NCBI RefSeq assembly: GCF_013003985.1
Contig: NZ_CP053073.1
Location: 3,658,001 to 3,722,000, forward strand
DNA from: Usitatibacter palustris
GTDB taxonomy: Bacteria > Pseudomonadota > Gammaproteobacteria > Burkholderiales > Usitatibacteraceae
Reading direction: 5' to 3'
Length of the DNA: 64,000 nt
Position 1 is the first letter of the stretch, and each line of letters opens with the position of its first letter. The translations under genes were made by a program, and so were the position numbers. The notes beneath the pieces were generated by a model that searched no databases, was not told the origin of the DNA, and saw nothing but the letters and a program-made list of their open reading frames with translations. Shown piece after piece: positions 26,105-34,098 of this stretch.

Positions 26105-26211
26105 TTGGTCACCGGCGGAAAGCTGAACGGCGAGACGGGCGCGGGCGCCGTCGACTTGGGCTTCTTGGGCTTGCGCGTTTCCTTGTTGCTCTTCTGCTGG
26201 CCTTTGGGCAT
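26101..26211 (-). CDS. Small Lys/Pro-rich protein (MPKGQQKSNKE type)
   Basis: 36 residues starting MPKGQQKSNKETRKPKKPKS and ending PFSFPPVTK. An excellent SD (AAGGAGA) sits 6 nt before the ATG. The MxKGQxxSNxExxKPKK start is one I associate with small conserved proteobacterial proteins of unknown role. It is 15 bp downstream of the transglutaminase gene, so likely in the same transcript. Confidence 0.7.
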   Translation of the reverse strand: MPKGQQKSNKETRKPKKPKSTAPAPVSPFSFPPVTK

Positions 26212-26225
26212 CTGGGTCTCCTTAT

Positions 26226-27107
26226 TTACTGCGACATCACGAGCTCGCCGTGCGTGGAAATCGCGTCGGTCGAGTGGTACGGAAGCGTGAATCCATTGGC
26301 CGGATCGTTCACGGCGTGGATGCTCATCACGGGCGCATACGATTTTACCGCACCGAACATCGTCGCGAACGACACGTCGGCGGCGTCGCGCCCGGTGCCG
26401 AGGCGCACGAGGCCCATCGGCGGCGAGATCCCCGAGGGATCGAAGAGGTACCAGCGGTGGCCGAGGAACACTTCGACATACGCGTGGAAGTCCGTCGGCC
26501 CCAGCTCGGGCGCGGCGCCGTAGTCGATGCCGGTCACGAAGCGCGCGGGAATGTTCAACGCACGGCACAGCGCGATCATCAGGTGCGCGAAGTCGCGGCA
26601 CACGCCCACTTGCTCGACGAGCGTATCGACCGCCGCGGTGCTGCTGTTCGAGGCGCCCATGGTGAATGCCGTGCGCTGCTTCACCCAATCGGCGATCGCC
26701 TGGACGCGCCAGTAGCCCAATTGCAGATGACCAAACTCGCGCGTGGCGAGCTTGCGCAGCCGGTCGGACTGGCAGTAACGGCTCGGGTAGATGAACGGCA
26801 GGACGTCGGGCGGCATGCGCGCGATCGGAACCTCGCCGATGTTCATCGGGGCTTCGAAGTGATGGTTGATGTCCACGGTGGCGTCGTACTGCACCGAGAG
26901 CTGCCCCGGGTTCGCCGTGAGCCGCATGAAGCGGCTGCCGAGCATCGGGTCGGTGTACATCGCGGTCGGCACCTGCTGGCTCGTGCGCAGCTGTTCGGCC
27001 ACGATGACCTGCGAAGGTGTCTGCGCGGCGTGGATGTTGAACACGAAATCGCTCGGCTGGTCGGCGATGTCGTACTTGAGCTCGATCGTAAATTGGAGGC
27101 GGATCAT
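26226..27107 (-). CDS. Transglutaminase-like (cysteine protease fold) protein
   Basis: 293 residues, cytoplasmic. An N-terminal beta-sandwich (Bact_transglu_N-like; TIELKYDIADQPSDFVFNIH) is followed by the transglutaminase core with Cys in VGVCRDFAHL, His in DFHAYVEVF and Asp in WYLFDPSG: the complete triad. TRFVTGID-type and AAVDTLVEQ segments also match the family. Such proteins are probably peptidases or amidases acting on unknown targets. ATG 27107 follows GCGAGGC-poor sequence with only a weak SD (GGAGG is on the opposite strand). Divergent from crp-1, sharing the 27140 dyads. Confidence 0.9.
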   Translation of the reverse strand: MIRLQFTIELKYDIADQPSDFVFNIHAAQTPSQVIVAEQLRTSQQVPTAMYTDPMLGSRFMRLTANPGQLSVQYDATVDINHHFEAPMNIGEVPIARMPPDVLPFIYPSRYCQSDRLRKLATREFGHLQLGYWRVQAIADWVKQRTAFTMGASNSSTAAVDTLVEQVGVCRDFAHLMIALCRALNIPARFVTGIDYGAAPELGPTDFHAYVEVFLGHRWYLFDPSGISPPMGLVRLGTGRDAADVSFATMFGAVKSYAPVMSIHAVNDPANGFTLPYHSTDAISTHGELVMSQ

Positions 27108-27139
27108 GCCCGCATGGTATCGGGCGATTGCCCGCGCGT

Positions 27140-27179
27140 CGGTGCGGTTGCGAACATAGACGCCCGCGTTGGCGCACAC
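27140..27179. promoter_or_regulatory. 18-bp dyad operator candidates between transglutaminase and crp-1
   Basis: A good site, CGGTGCGGTTGCGAACAT (27140-27157), and a weaker one (27162-27179, with CGT..GCGCAC). They immediately precede the crp-1 start at 27186, so could mediate autoregulation. Confidence 0.45.
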
Positions 27180-27185
27180 TGGACC

Positions 27186-27902
27186 ATGCCCGACCCCAGC
27201 CCGAAGCAAAACCACCTGCTCGCGAACCTCTCGGCCGCGGAGCTGAAGCGCATGCGCCCGCACCTGGAGGCCGTGGCGATGCCCCTGGGCCACGTGATCT
27301 ACGAATCGGGGCGCCTGCTCGATCACGTCTTCTTCCCGACGACCTCGATCGTCTCGCTGCTTCACGTCCTCGAGAACGGCTCGACCACCGAGATCGCGGT
27401 CGTGGGCAACGACGGTCTCGTGGGCATCTCGCTCTTCATGGGCGGCGAAACCACGCCCAGCCGCGCGATGGTGCAGAGCACAGGGCATGCGTTCCGGCTT
27501 CCGGCGAAGTTCCTGCACGCGGAGTTCGGCCGCGGCGGATCGATGCAGCACTTGCTGCTGCGCTACACGCAGGCGCTGATCACGCAGATGGCGCAGACCG
27601 CGGTGTGCAACCGGCACCACTCGGTCGATCAGCAGTTGTGCCGCTGGCTGCTGTTGAGCCTCGATCGGTTGCCCACGCAGGACCTGGTGGTCACGCAGGA
27701 GTTGATCGCAAGCATGCTGGGGGTGCGGCGCGAGGGTGTGACCGCCGCCGCCGGGAAACTGCAGGAGGCCGGGGTGATCGAGTATCGCCGCGGGCACATC
27801 AGGGTGCTCAACCGCACGAAGCTCGAGAAGATGTCGTGCGAGTGCTACTCGGTGGTCAGGAAGGAGTGCGACCGCCTGTTGCCGTACAAGATCGCACCCT
27901 AG
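27186..27902 (+). CDS. Crp/Fnr-family transcriptional regulator (copy 1)
   Basis: 238 residues. A cyclic-nucleotide-binding-like beta barrel (HVFFPTTSIVSLLHVLENGS, EIAVVGNDGLVGISLFMGGE) without the cAMP-contacting RxAxx signature, a dimer helix (LITQMAQTAVCNRHHSVDQQ), and a C-terminal winged HTH (DLVVTQELIASMLGVRREGV). The tail carries a C-x-C-Y motif (KMSCECYSVVRKECDRL) shared with the paralogue at 30963. Effector unknown. It overlaps the convergent kinase by 4 bp. Confidence 0.92.
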   Translation: MPDPSPKQNHLLANLSAAELKRMRPHLEAVAMPLGHVIYESGRLLDHVFFPTTSIVSLLHVLENGSTTEIAVVGNDGLVGISLFMGGETTPSRAMVQSTGHAFRLPAKFLHAEFGRGGSMQHLLLRYTQALITQMAQTAVCNRHHSVDQQLCRWLLLSLDRLPTQDLVVTQELIASMLGVRREGVTAAAGKLQEAGVIEYRRGHIRVLNRTKLEKMSCECYSVVRKECDRLLPYKIAP

Positions 27903-29068
27903 CTCGCGAGACGCACAGGCTCTGCCACCTGGAGGTCGGCCTGCCGCGGCAAGTCGACCGTGAAGACGCAGCCCAGTCCGGGCATGTCGCGCACCGAGAG
28001 ATTGCCGCCGCTCGCTTCGATGGCGCGGCGCGCGATCGACAGCCCCAACCCCAGGCCGCTGCGGTCGGTGCCGTGCTGCACGAAGGGCTGGAACATCGCC
28101 TCGGCCTTGCCGGTGGGAAGCCCGCCGCACTGATCCTCGACTTCGATCATCACGCGCTCGTTCGTGCCATAGGCCTTCATCGACACGTGGCTGTGGGCGC
28201 GCGTGAACTTGAAGGCGTTCTGCAGGAGGTTCGACAGGGCCGATCCCACCATCTGCTTGTCGATGCGGATCGTGAGTCCCGGCTGGACGGGCGAGAGGCT
28301 GAGATCGCATCCGCGCTTCGTGGCCTCGAGGCTCGCGGAAACGTGAAGCTCGACGAGGAACGCGTGGACCTCGACATCCTCGAGGAGTTTTTCGGGAACG
28401 CCCGCGTTCAGGCGCACGTCGGTCAACGCGCGGTCGACGACGTCGCGCAGGCCCGCGAGGCTGCGTTCGAGAACGGCGGCCGTGGGCCCATCGACGGCGA
28501 CACTGCCGCTCCTGATTGCGGCGAACGAGAGCATCGCGGTGTTGAGGAAGTTGCGCAGCTCGTGCGCGAGGAAGCCCAGCCGCTCCGTGTTCTCGCGGTC
28601 GTCGCTCTCGGAAACCAGGACGTCGCGTCCGGAAGCGAAGGCGGTGACGGCATCGGCGATGGCGTTGTCGAGGCAGCGGTTGAGCGTGCGGAATTCGTCG
28701 ATGCCGACGGGCACGTTTCTTTCGATGGCGAGCTCGGTGACGGCCTGGCAGAGGTCGCCATAGTCATGCACCACCTGCTCGACCGTGAAGCCGCGCCGCA
28801 GGAGCTCGTGCCCGTGCTTCGAGGCGCCCGACATGATGTCCGTTCGGGAATCGCTCCGCGCAGCGCTGAGGGCGCCCACCGCGGAGCGGCCTTCGCCCTT
28901 CCGGGCGCGCTCCTCGTCGCGCAGGGCCTCGATGAGCTGGCCCAGGAACAACGGGATTCCGTGATCGATCTCCGCGGGTGTCGGGCGCGGAGAAGCGCGC
29001 CGCACGACCTTCATGCGGCAACGCTCGATCAGTTCAGTGCGGTTTGCATCCAGGAACTCGTGCAGCAT
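27899..29068 (-). CDS. Histidine kinase with RsbRD-like N-terminal domain
   Basis: 389 residues, no TM. Residues 1-150 form an all-helical domain like RsbT co-antagonist/RsbRD N-termini (LDANRTELIERCRMKVVRRA; FTVEQVVHDYGDLCQAVTEL). The kinase core has H-box LGFLAHELRNFLNTAMLSFA, N-box SALSNLLQNAFKF, G1 VEDQCGGLP and G2 GLGLGLSIARRA. It is soluble, so the signal is internal. There is no response regulator next door. Convergent with crp-1, 9 bp after the crystallin-like gene in the same direction. Confidence 0.9.
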   Translation of the reverse strand: MLHEFLDANRTELIERCRMKVVRRASPRPTPAEIDHGIPLFLGQLIEALRDEERARKGEGRSAVGALSAARSDSRTDIMSGASKHGHELLRRGFTVEQVVHDYGDLCQAVTELAIERNVPVGIDEFRTLNRCLDNAIADAVTAFASGRDVLVSESDDRENTERLGFLAHELRNFLNTAMLSFAAIRSGSVAVDGPTAAVLERSLAGLRDVVDRALTDVRLNAGVPEKLLEDVEVHAFLVELHVSASLEATKRGCDLSLSPVQPGLTIRIDKQMVGSALSNLLQNAFKFTRAHSHVSMKAYGTNERVMIEVEDQCGGLPTGKAEAMFQPFVQHGTDRSGLGLGLSIARRAIEASGGNLSVRDMPGLGCVFTVDLPRQADLQVAEPVRLAS

Positions 29069-29077
29069 GTCCCTCCC

Positions 29078-29893
29078 TCAGGCGCGCGGCTCGCCCTTGC
29101 CGTTGACAGTGACCGTGTTGCCCGGTGGGCCTGCCATCTGCATGCGATGCTGCTGGCCCTTGAAGTCGTACGTCACGTCCCAGTAGTCGGGTCGGCTCTG
29201 GCTGGTGTCGGTCGCGCAACGTTGCACGTCCGCATACACCGGCTGTCCGTTCTTGTCGCGTCCGACCGTGGATCCGAAGTAGCCGCCGGCACCGGCGCCG
29301 ATCACCGTGGCTGCCGTGTTGCCGTGCCCGCTGCCGACCTGGTGGCCGAGAACGCCGCCGAGGATGGCGCCAATGACCGCGCCCGGAACGTTCGCGCCCT
29401 GCGGTTGCTGCGCGACCTGCTCGCGCTCCATCCAGCAGCGCTGCTGCGGCGTACCGCCCACGGCGCGCGAGGAAGTGACGTTGGCCTGGTACAGCCGCTC
29501 GTTGTTGCGGCGGCGGTTGTCGTAGACGGGAACCGGCTGCGGCGCGTAGCGCTGGTCGTCGACTCGCGTGTGCTTGCTCACGATGCGCACCGAGGAGACG
29601 CGGTCATTGAGTCCCATCGCGCCCAGCGAGGCATAGCGCCCCGGACGCAGGACGACGCACTTGCCGCCGAACTGCGCGTGCTCGCACACTTCCCAGCGCT
29701 CGTCGAGCACGACGACCGACGAGGAGCGATCGTTGAAGCCGGTGCGCTCGAAGTTGACGACCTGCTTCTGCGCGGAGAAGGAGCGGCCGCCGAAGTTCTC
29801 GTTTTCGTAGAAGACGACGCTTGCGGCCGCCTGTGTGGTGATGGCCATGCCGGCCACCACGAGGGCCCTGCTGAGGGTCTTGTTCATGGTCAT
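29078..29893 (-). CDS. Exported beta/gamma-crystallin and glycine-zipper protein
   Basis: 271 residues. After a signal peptide (ALVVAGMAITTQAAA) come two crystallin-type Greek-key motifs: VVFYENENFGGRSFS...RSSSVVV and WEVCEHAQFGGKCVVLRPGR...VSSVRIV. Then comes a glycine-zipper 2TM segment (GAVIGAILGGVLGHQVGSGH) and a C-terminal beta domain. Crystallin motifs may bind calcium; glycine zippers embed in the outer membrane. It overlaps the BON gene by 4 bp. Confidence 0.88.
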   Translation of the reverse strand: MTMNKTLSRALVVAGMAITTQAAASVVFYENENFGGRSFSAQKQVVNFERTGFNDRSSSVVVLDERWEVCEHAQFGGKCVVLRPGRYASLGAMGLNDRVSSVRIVSKHTRVDDQRYAPQPVPVYDNRRRNNERLYQANVTSSRAVGGTPQQRCWMEREQVAQQPQGANVPGAVIGAILGGVLGHQVGSGHGNTAATVIGAGAGGYFGSTVGRDKNGQPVYADVQRCATDTSQSRPDYWDVTYDFKGQQHRMQMAGPPGNTVTVNGKGEPRA

Positions 29894-30201
29894 TTCACGC
29901 GCATGTCGTTCTTGACCGACTTCACGCCCGACACGTTCCTCGCAACCACCACGGCCTTGTCGACGTTCGCCTGCGTGCTCACGAAGCCGCTCAGCTGCAC
30001 GATGCCCTTGAAGGTCTCGACGTTGATCTCGGCGGACTTGAGCGTGTCCTCGGCGAGGATGGCCGACTTCACCTTCGTCGTGATGGCGGTGTCGTCAACG
30101 TACTCACCGGTGCTTTCGGACTTGGAGGTCGCAGCGCAGCCGAGCGTGGTCGCCATGGCAAATGCAGCCAGCAGCGTGGAAAACTGTTTGAGGGTCGTCA
30201 T
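29890..30201 (-). CDS. BON-domain lipoprotein
   Basis: 103 residues. Lipoprotein signal with lipobox TTLGC (LLAAFAMATTLGCAATSKSE). One BON domain: DDTAITTKVKSAILAEDTLK...VQLSGFVSTQANVDKAVVVA...VKSVKNDMRVK, as in OsmY/DolP-type envelope stress proteins that bind phospholipid. Upstream are the dyads at 30317 and 30331. Confidence 0.92.
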   Translation of the reverse strand: MTTLKQFSTLLAAFAMATTLGCAATSKSESTGEYVDDTAITTKVKSAILAEDTLKSAEINVETFKGIVQLSGFVSTQANVDKAVVVARNVSGVKSVKNDMRVK

Positions 30202-30316
30202 GTGTGATTCTCCTGGGATGGCCGGGACGGATGCGCGAGAAGCGCTTTCCCGAAGCCTCGACGCCGTGTTGCGCGTGGGTCGATGTGTGCAGGCTACGGC
30301 GATCGCGGCGGTGTGT

Positions 30317-30348
30317 CTGTGCGATAGCGAACGTACGCTTGCGTACTA
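30317..30348. promoter_or_regulatory. Two overlapping 18-bp dyads upstream of the BON gene
   Basis: 30317-30334 (CTGTGCGATAGCGAACGT) and 30331-30348 (ACGTACGCTTGCGTACTA), centres 14 bp apart. The first is almost identical to 30888-30905. Located 116-147 bp upstream of the BON start. No gene lies between 30202 and 30345. Confidence 0.5.
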
Positions 30349-30633
30349 CGTGTTTCGCTTGGTGCGGCCCGAGAACGGTGGCGCGGGATCTCGCGGCGCG
30401 ATCGTGAAGTCCGTGGTGAGTTTGGCCCACAGCTCGATCAGCAAGGTGTGGCATCCGTGCTCGCAGGTCGGCGGCGCAGGCTGGTACCAGTAGCCCTTGT
30501 TGCCCGGAGCGACGCCCCAGAAAGGCATCGGCACGCGGCAGCGCTTGCAACCTGCGGGCTGGCGATCGGCGAAGTCCAGCAGCATCTGGGCGTGCGCCTT
30601 CGTCACCGCAATCGTCGGCTTCGTTTCGCTCAA
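30346..30633 (-). CDS. Hypothetical protein with Cys-rich zinc-binding-like core
   Basis: 95 residues using a TTG start that overlaps the CsbD stop (TTGA), i.e. translational coupling. Cysteines in CKRCRVPMPF and TCEHGCHTLL form a CxxC...CxxxCH pattern that could bind a metal. Aromatic-rich middle (GNKGYWYQPAPP). No recognised family. If TTG is not used, the first in-frame ATG (MLLDFADRQPAG) would give about 79 residues. Confidence 0.6.
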   Translation of the reverse strand: MSETKPTIAVTKAHAQMLLDFADRQPAGCKRCRVPMPFWGVAPGNKGYWYQPAPPTCEHGCHTLLIELWAKLTTDFTIAPRDPAPPFSGRTKRNT

Positions 30634-30854
30634 GGGGGATCTTGCTGCGTCACTCGCTTGGTCCACGAGGTCACCTGCTTTTCTACCTGTTCTTGCGAGG
30701 TGCCGTACGCCTTGCGGATGCTGCCGATCAGTTTTTCGCGGCTTCCGGCGATCGCGTCGAGGTGGCCGTCGTTGATCTTCGACCACTGCTCCTTGATGCC
30801 GGCGCGGAAGTCGGCCCAGTTGAGGGCGATCTGTTTCCAGTTCATGTGCGTCAT
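30630..30854 (-). CDS. CsbD-family stress protein
   Basis: 74 residues from MTHMNWKQ; the second ATG at 30845 gives a canonical CsbD start. MNWKQIALNWADFRAGIKEQ WSKINDGHLDAI and IGSIRKAYGTSQEQVEKQVT are typical CsbD/YjbJ sequences: hydrophilic, helical general-stress proteins. Divergent from crp-2, with the paired dyads between them. Confidence 0.88.
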   Translation of the reverse strand: MTHMNWKQIALNWADFRAGIKEQWSKINDGHLDAIAGSREKLIGSIRKAYGTSQEQVEKQVTSWTKRVTQQDPP

Positions 30855-30887
30855 GCCCGAAGGGTACGGCGATCACCCCTTGCGCGT

Positions 30888-30929
30888 CTGTGCGGTAGCG
30901 AACCTTGCCCTGTGTGCGATACCGCGCAG
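30888..30929. promoter_or_regulatory. Paired 18-bp dyad operators between csbD-like gene and crp-2
   Basis: 30888-30905 (CTGTGCGGTAGCGAACCT) and 30912-30929 (GTGTGCGATACCGCGCAG), centres 24 bp apart and facing each other. This is the clearest pair in the window and lies 34 bp upstream of the crp-2 ATG. Confidence 0.6.
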
Positions 30930-30962
30930 ACGCGCTGCATTGCATCGCCCTAGTCTCGCCGC

Positions 30963-31664
30963 ATGAAACGCACGGAGCACACGAACCGCCTTCTCGACGA
31001 CCTGCCGCACGGCGACCGGGTGCGCCTGCTCGCGCAGTGCGAAAACGTCGAGCTCATTCCAGGCGAGACGCTCGCAAAGAGTGGCGAGCCCATCGACTTC
31101 GTCTACTTCCCCACGGAAAGTTTCATCTCGCTCGCCACGGAAATGAACGAGGGTCCCAGCCTGGAGGTCGCCCTCGTCGGCAACGAAGGCATGCTGGGCG
31201 CACCACTCGTGCTGGGCATCGGCGAATCGCCCGTACACGCCGTCGTGCAGGGCGCGGGCCTCGCGTGGCGCATGAGTGCGGCGCGTTTTCGCCGCGCGCT
31301 CGCCGAAGACTGCGCGCTGCGGCGCGGCCTGCATCTCTATCTGTACGTGTTGATGAGCCAGCTCGGCCAGAGCGCGGGCTGCACGCGCTTCCACGTGGTC
31401 GAGCAGCGGCTCGCGCGCTGGCTTCTGATGACGGCGGACCGGGCGCACTCGAAGGCGTTCCACATCACCCATGAGTTGCTTGCGTACTCGCTGGGCGTGC
31501 GCCGCGTGGGCATCACGAAGGCCGCGACCTCGCTGCAGAACCGCAAGCTCATCCGCTATACGCGGGGCGACATCTCGATTCGCGATCGCGGTGGCCTGGA
31601 GGCAGCTTCATGCAGCTGCTACCAGGCCGACAAGGACACCTACGACCACGCGATGGGTCGGTGA
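30963..31664 (+). CDS. Crp/Fnr-family transcriptional regulator (copy 2)
   Basis: 233 residues, same architecture as the copy at 27186: sensor barrel (VYFPTESFISLATEMNEGPS, EVALVGNEGMLGAPLVLGIG), dimer helix (LYVLMSQLGQSAGCTRFHVV), HTH (ITHELLAYSLGVRRVGITKA). It again ends in a C-x-C-Y motif (LEAASCSCYQADKDTYDHAM). The conserved cysteines suggest redox or metal sensing, but this is inference. Strong candidate for binder of the dyads just upstream. Confidence 0.92.
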   Translation: MKRTEHTNRLLDDLPHGDRVRLLAQCENVELIPGETLAKSGEPIDFVYFPTESFISLATEMNEGPSLEVALVGNEGMLGAPLVLGIGESPVHAVVQGAGLAWRMSAARFRRALAEDCALRRGLHLYLYVLMSQLGQSAGCTRFHVVEQRLARWLLMTADRAHSKAFHITHELLAYSLGVRRVGITKAATSLQNRKLIRYTRGDISIRDRGGLEAASCSCYQADKDTYDHAMGR

Positions 31665-31676
31665 CGCGAAGGCGCG

Positions 31677-31946
31677 TCAGATGTCCCAGCGGCTGTGGAT
31701 CATGCTGCCCGCGATGAGCGCGGCAACGGCAACGATGCCGGCGAAGGCCAGCGTGGACACGCTAAACGAGCTTCCCACGACCGGCGCGGCGACGAACATC
31801 GGCGCGACCATCTTTGCGCCGATGAATCCGCCCGCGGCTCCAATGAAGACGGCTGCGATCCTGCCGCGCCCTTCATTGAGTCCGGTGAACGAGTGGCTGG
31901 CCCAACCCAGGAATGCGCCGAGGAACATGGCGACGACGAGGCTCAT
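31677..31946 (-). CDS. GlsB/YeaQ/YmgE-like stress membrane protein
   Basis: 89 residues from ATG 31946 (AAGGAGCAACCCC upstream). Three glycine-rich TM helices: VVAMFLGAFLGWASHSF, AAVFIGAAGGFIGAKMVAPM, LAFAGIVAVAALIAGSMI. It matches the transglycosylase-associated (YeaQ) group of small inner-membrane stress proteins, though with a longer middle loop. One dyad motif lies 59 bp upstream at 32005. Confidence 0.8.
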   Translation of the reverse strand: MSLVVAMFLGAFLGWASHSFTGLNEGRGRIAAVFIGAAGGFIGAKMVAPMFVAAPVVGSSFSVSTLAFAGIVAVAALIAGSMIHSRWDI

Positions 31947-32004
31947 GGGGTTGCTCCTTCGCGATTGCGATGCGCACGAAGTTACGCCGACCGCGTGAGC
32001 GTGT

Positions 32005-32022
32005 CGGTGCGCAAGCACACAC
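32005..32022. promoter_or_regulatory. 18-bp dyad operator candidate upstream of YeaQ-like gene
   Basis: CGGTGCGCAAGCACACAC: keeps the inner CGCAAGC core of the 14674 site. It is the weakest of the set by outer half-site match. Confidence 0.4.
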
Positions 32023-32036
32023 AGCTCCTTCGCGCG

Positions 32037-32549
32037 TCAGGTTCCCGGAGCGAACGCCCCCTCGCCGATCTGCCCGCGGATCTCCCCGCCCGGCGACGCG
32101 GTGGTGTGCACGTTCACGTACGCCAAGCCCGAGCGCATCGCGTCGAGCACCGCGCTGAGCCCGCCCGCGCCGACCTGCTGCGCGCCCACCGCGAGGACGT
32201 TCGCACTCGTGATGAGTCCGTTGACCGTACCTTCCTGCGGACACGGCGGCGTTCCCACCGGACCGGGAAGGCTGCTCGATCCGCAAAGCCAGATCACGAT
32301 GCCGCCGTTCACGTCGCGCTGCGCGACGTGGATGTGGGCCTGCGTGACCGGCGCCTGGAGGCCGGAGAAGGACAGCTCGTATTCGATCGACAGGCGATCG
32401 CTCGACAGTTGCGCGGCGAACGTGCCGCTGGCGCGCGTGGCGACCGCCGGGACTTCCTCGGCGCCGCTGAGCCTCGTGCGGATGCGATTGCTGTCCGCAA
32501 GGGCGGGCAGCGCGGCCAGCAGGGCGGCCGCGAGTAAAAGATTCCTCAT
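32037..32549 (-). CDS. Exported CHRD-domain protein
   Basis: 170 residues with signal peptide MRNLLLAAALLAALPALA. The CHRD domain covers nearly all of the mature protein: RTRLSGAEEVPAVATRASGT at the start, AHIHVAQRDVNGGIVIWLCG and VNVHTTASPGGEIRGQI at the end. CHRD domains occur in chordin and many bacterial secreted proteins, ligand unknown. A disulfide between WLCGSS and PPCPQE is likely. Confidence 0.92.
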   Translation of the reverse strand: MRNLLLAAALLAALPALADSNRIRTRLSGAEEVPAVATRASGTFAAQLSSDRLSIEYELSFSGLQAPVTQAHIHVAQRDVNGGIVIWLCGSSSLPGPVGTPPCPQEGTVNGLITSANVLAVGAQQVGAGGLSAVLDAMRSGLAYVNVHTTASPGGEIRGQIGEGAFAPGT

Positions 32550-32643
32550 GTTCGTTCTCCTACGCTGTGGTCCTAAGGGAGAGAACAGTCGCCGGGGCCG
32601 CATCATTCCACCCGCCGGCGAGTTCGGCATTACGATACGGCCC

Positions 32644-33597
32644 ATGGAAAGACGACCTCCCAAGACTGCCAAGACGGCTCCGCGAAACCCGGCGATCACG
32701 CACCCCACCGTCGCCGCACTCGTTCGCGAACGCACGGGTGTCGCGTGGTCGCGCGCGCGGCAGCTTTGCATCGACGGGCGCGTCACGGTCAACGGCGAGC
32801 GCTGCTTCGATCCGGCCGAGCGCGTGCGATCGGATGCGACGATCGTCGTCAACGAGACGGCTCCGAAGCAACGCTTCAGCGCGCTCGACGAGAGCGCGAT
32901 CGTGTTCTTCGATCACGACCTGGTGGTCGTCGAGAAACCGGCGGGCATGCTGAGCGTGGCCGACGAGCCGGGCAACAAGGACACGCTGGCCCCGCACACG
33001 CGCACGTTGCTGCGGCGGATCGGCGGGAGCGGCGAGGACACGGGGCTGGGCGTCGTCCAGCGCCTCGACCGCGACACGAGCGGCTTGATGGTTTTCGCGC
33101 GCAACGCGACGGCCCAGCGCGCGCTCGCCGCGCAGTTCAGGACCCACGACGTCGATCGCGTCTACCAGGCGATCGCTCATGGCGCGGTGACCGCCGCCCG
33201 CATCGAGTCGGACCTGATCGAGGATCGCGGCGACGGGTTGCGCGGCTCGCATGGCCTCTTCCGGCGAGCGCGGGGCGACGTGCCCCACGATGCGAAGCAC
33301 GCCGTCACCGTCATCACGCCGATCGCGCCGCTCAAGGGCGCGACGCTGGTCGAGTGCCGCCTCGAGACCGGACGCCAGCACCAGATCCGCATCCACCTCT
33401 CGGAGCGCGGCCATCCGCTGGTCGGCGAGCGCGTATACATCCGGGACTATGAAGGCACGCGGATCGAATCACCGCGCCCGATGCTGCACGCGCGCGTGCT
33501 CGGATTCGCGCATCCGCGAACCGGCAAGCGCGTCTCGTTCGAGCGCGATGCGCCCGACGATTTCCGCGAGATGCTCGAGAGCCTGGGCGGCGCCTAG
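32644..33597 (+). CDS. RluA-family rRNA/tRNA pseudouridine synthase
   Basis: 317 residues. An N-terminal S4-like domain (SRARQLCIDGRVTVNGERCF) is followed by the RluA catalytic domain: VVEKPAGMLS, catalytic Asp in VQRLDRDTSGLMVFAR, and ECRLETGRQHQIRIHLSERG HPLVGE. It isomerises uridine to pseudouridine in rRNA or tRNA; which site cannot be told. It overlaps the convergent secreted-protein gene by 4 bp. Confidence 0.93.
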   Translation: MERRPPKTAKTAPRNPAITHPTVAALVRERTGVAWSRARQLCIDGRVTVNGERCFDPAERVRSDATIVVNETAPKQRFSALDESAIVFFDHDLVVVEKPAGMLSVADEPGNKDTLAPHTRTLLRRIGGSGEDTGLGVVQRLDRDTSGLMVFARNATAQRALAAQFRTHDVDRVYQAIAHGAVTAARIESDLIEDRGDGLRGSHGLFRRARGDVPHDAKHAVTVITPIAPLKGATLVECRLETGRQHQIRIHLSERGHPLVGERVYIRDYEGTRIESPRPMLHARVLGFAHPRTGKRVSFERDAPDDFREMLESLGGA

Positions 33598-34082
33598 GGC
33601 TTGTTGGGCCCCGGAACCGCGACGAACTTCCACTTCGGGCTGATGGCCGTGCCCGAGAATTCGATCTGCGTGTCGCCCTGCGGATACCTGAAGATGGCGG
33701 CGATCCCGCTGGGCCAACCGGGACCGACCAGGACCGTCTGGCACGAGTTGACGTCCGTCGGCTTGGCGCAAAACGCCGCCTTGCCGCTCTTCGCGCACCC
33801 GGTGCAACCCGCGATGCTGGTGACCGCGACGAGCCGGCCCGGCTTGCGACAGGACTTCGTTCCCACGGGCATGACGCTTTCCAGGACCGGCTTGCCACGG
33901 ATCTCCAGCTTGCCTTTCTCCTCCAGGAGATCCGCTTCGTCGTACCAGGTCGCCTTCATCGCGTAGGCACCCTTGTTGACGATGCATGCGTCCGAGTACC
34001 AGTCCTTCGGTTGCGCCAGCGCGGGCGCGGCGAAGGCCATGGCAAGCATGGGCACCACGAATTTTCCGATCCTTGAAGACAT
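33594..34082 (-). CDS. Secreted Cys-rich protein of unknown function (paralogue B)
   Basis: 162 residues: signal KFVVPMLAMAFAAPALAQ, then a compact domain with eight cysteines (DACIV, KSCRKPG, AGCTGCAKSG, AFCAKP, NSCQTV) and a C-terminal strand EFSGTAISPKWKFVAV. It is clearly a tandem duplicate of the gene at 34099-34587: identical length (489 nt), same cysteine pattern. No family recognised; the even cysteine set suggests a disulfide-bonded periplasmic domain. Confidence 0.75.
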   Translation of the reverse strand: MSSRIGKFVVPMLAMAFAAPALAQPKDWYSDACIVNKGAYAMKATWYDEADLLEEKGKLEIRGKPVLESVMPVGTKSCRKPGRLVAVTSIAGCTGCAKSGKAAFCAKPTDVNSCQTVLVGPGWPSGIAAIFRYPQGDTQIEFSGTAISPKWKFVAVPGPNKP

Positions 34083-34098
34083 CGACGCTCCTTTCTGT

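Noticed and set aside
27128..30493. 1121-aa plus-strand open frame
   Set aside because: Runs through crp-1, the kinase, crystallin and BON genes in a wrong frame; low-complexity Arg/Ala composition.
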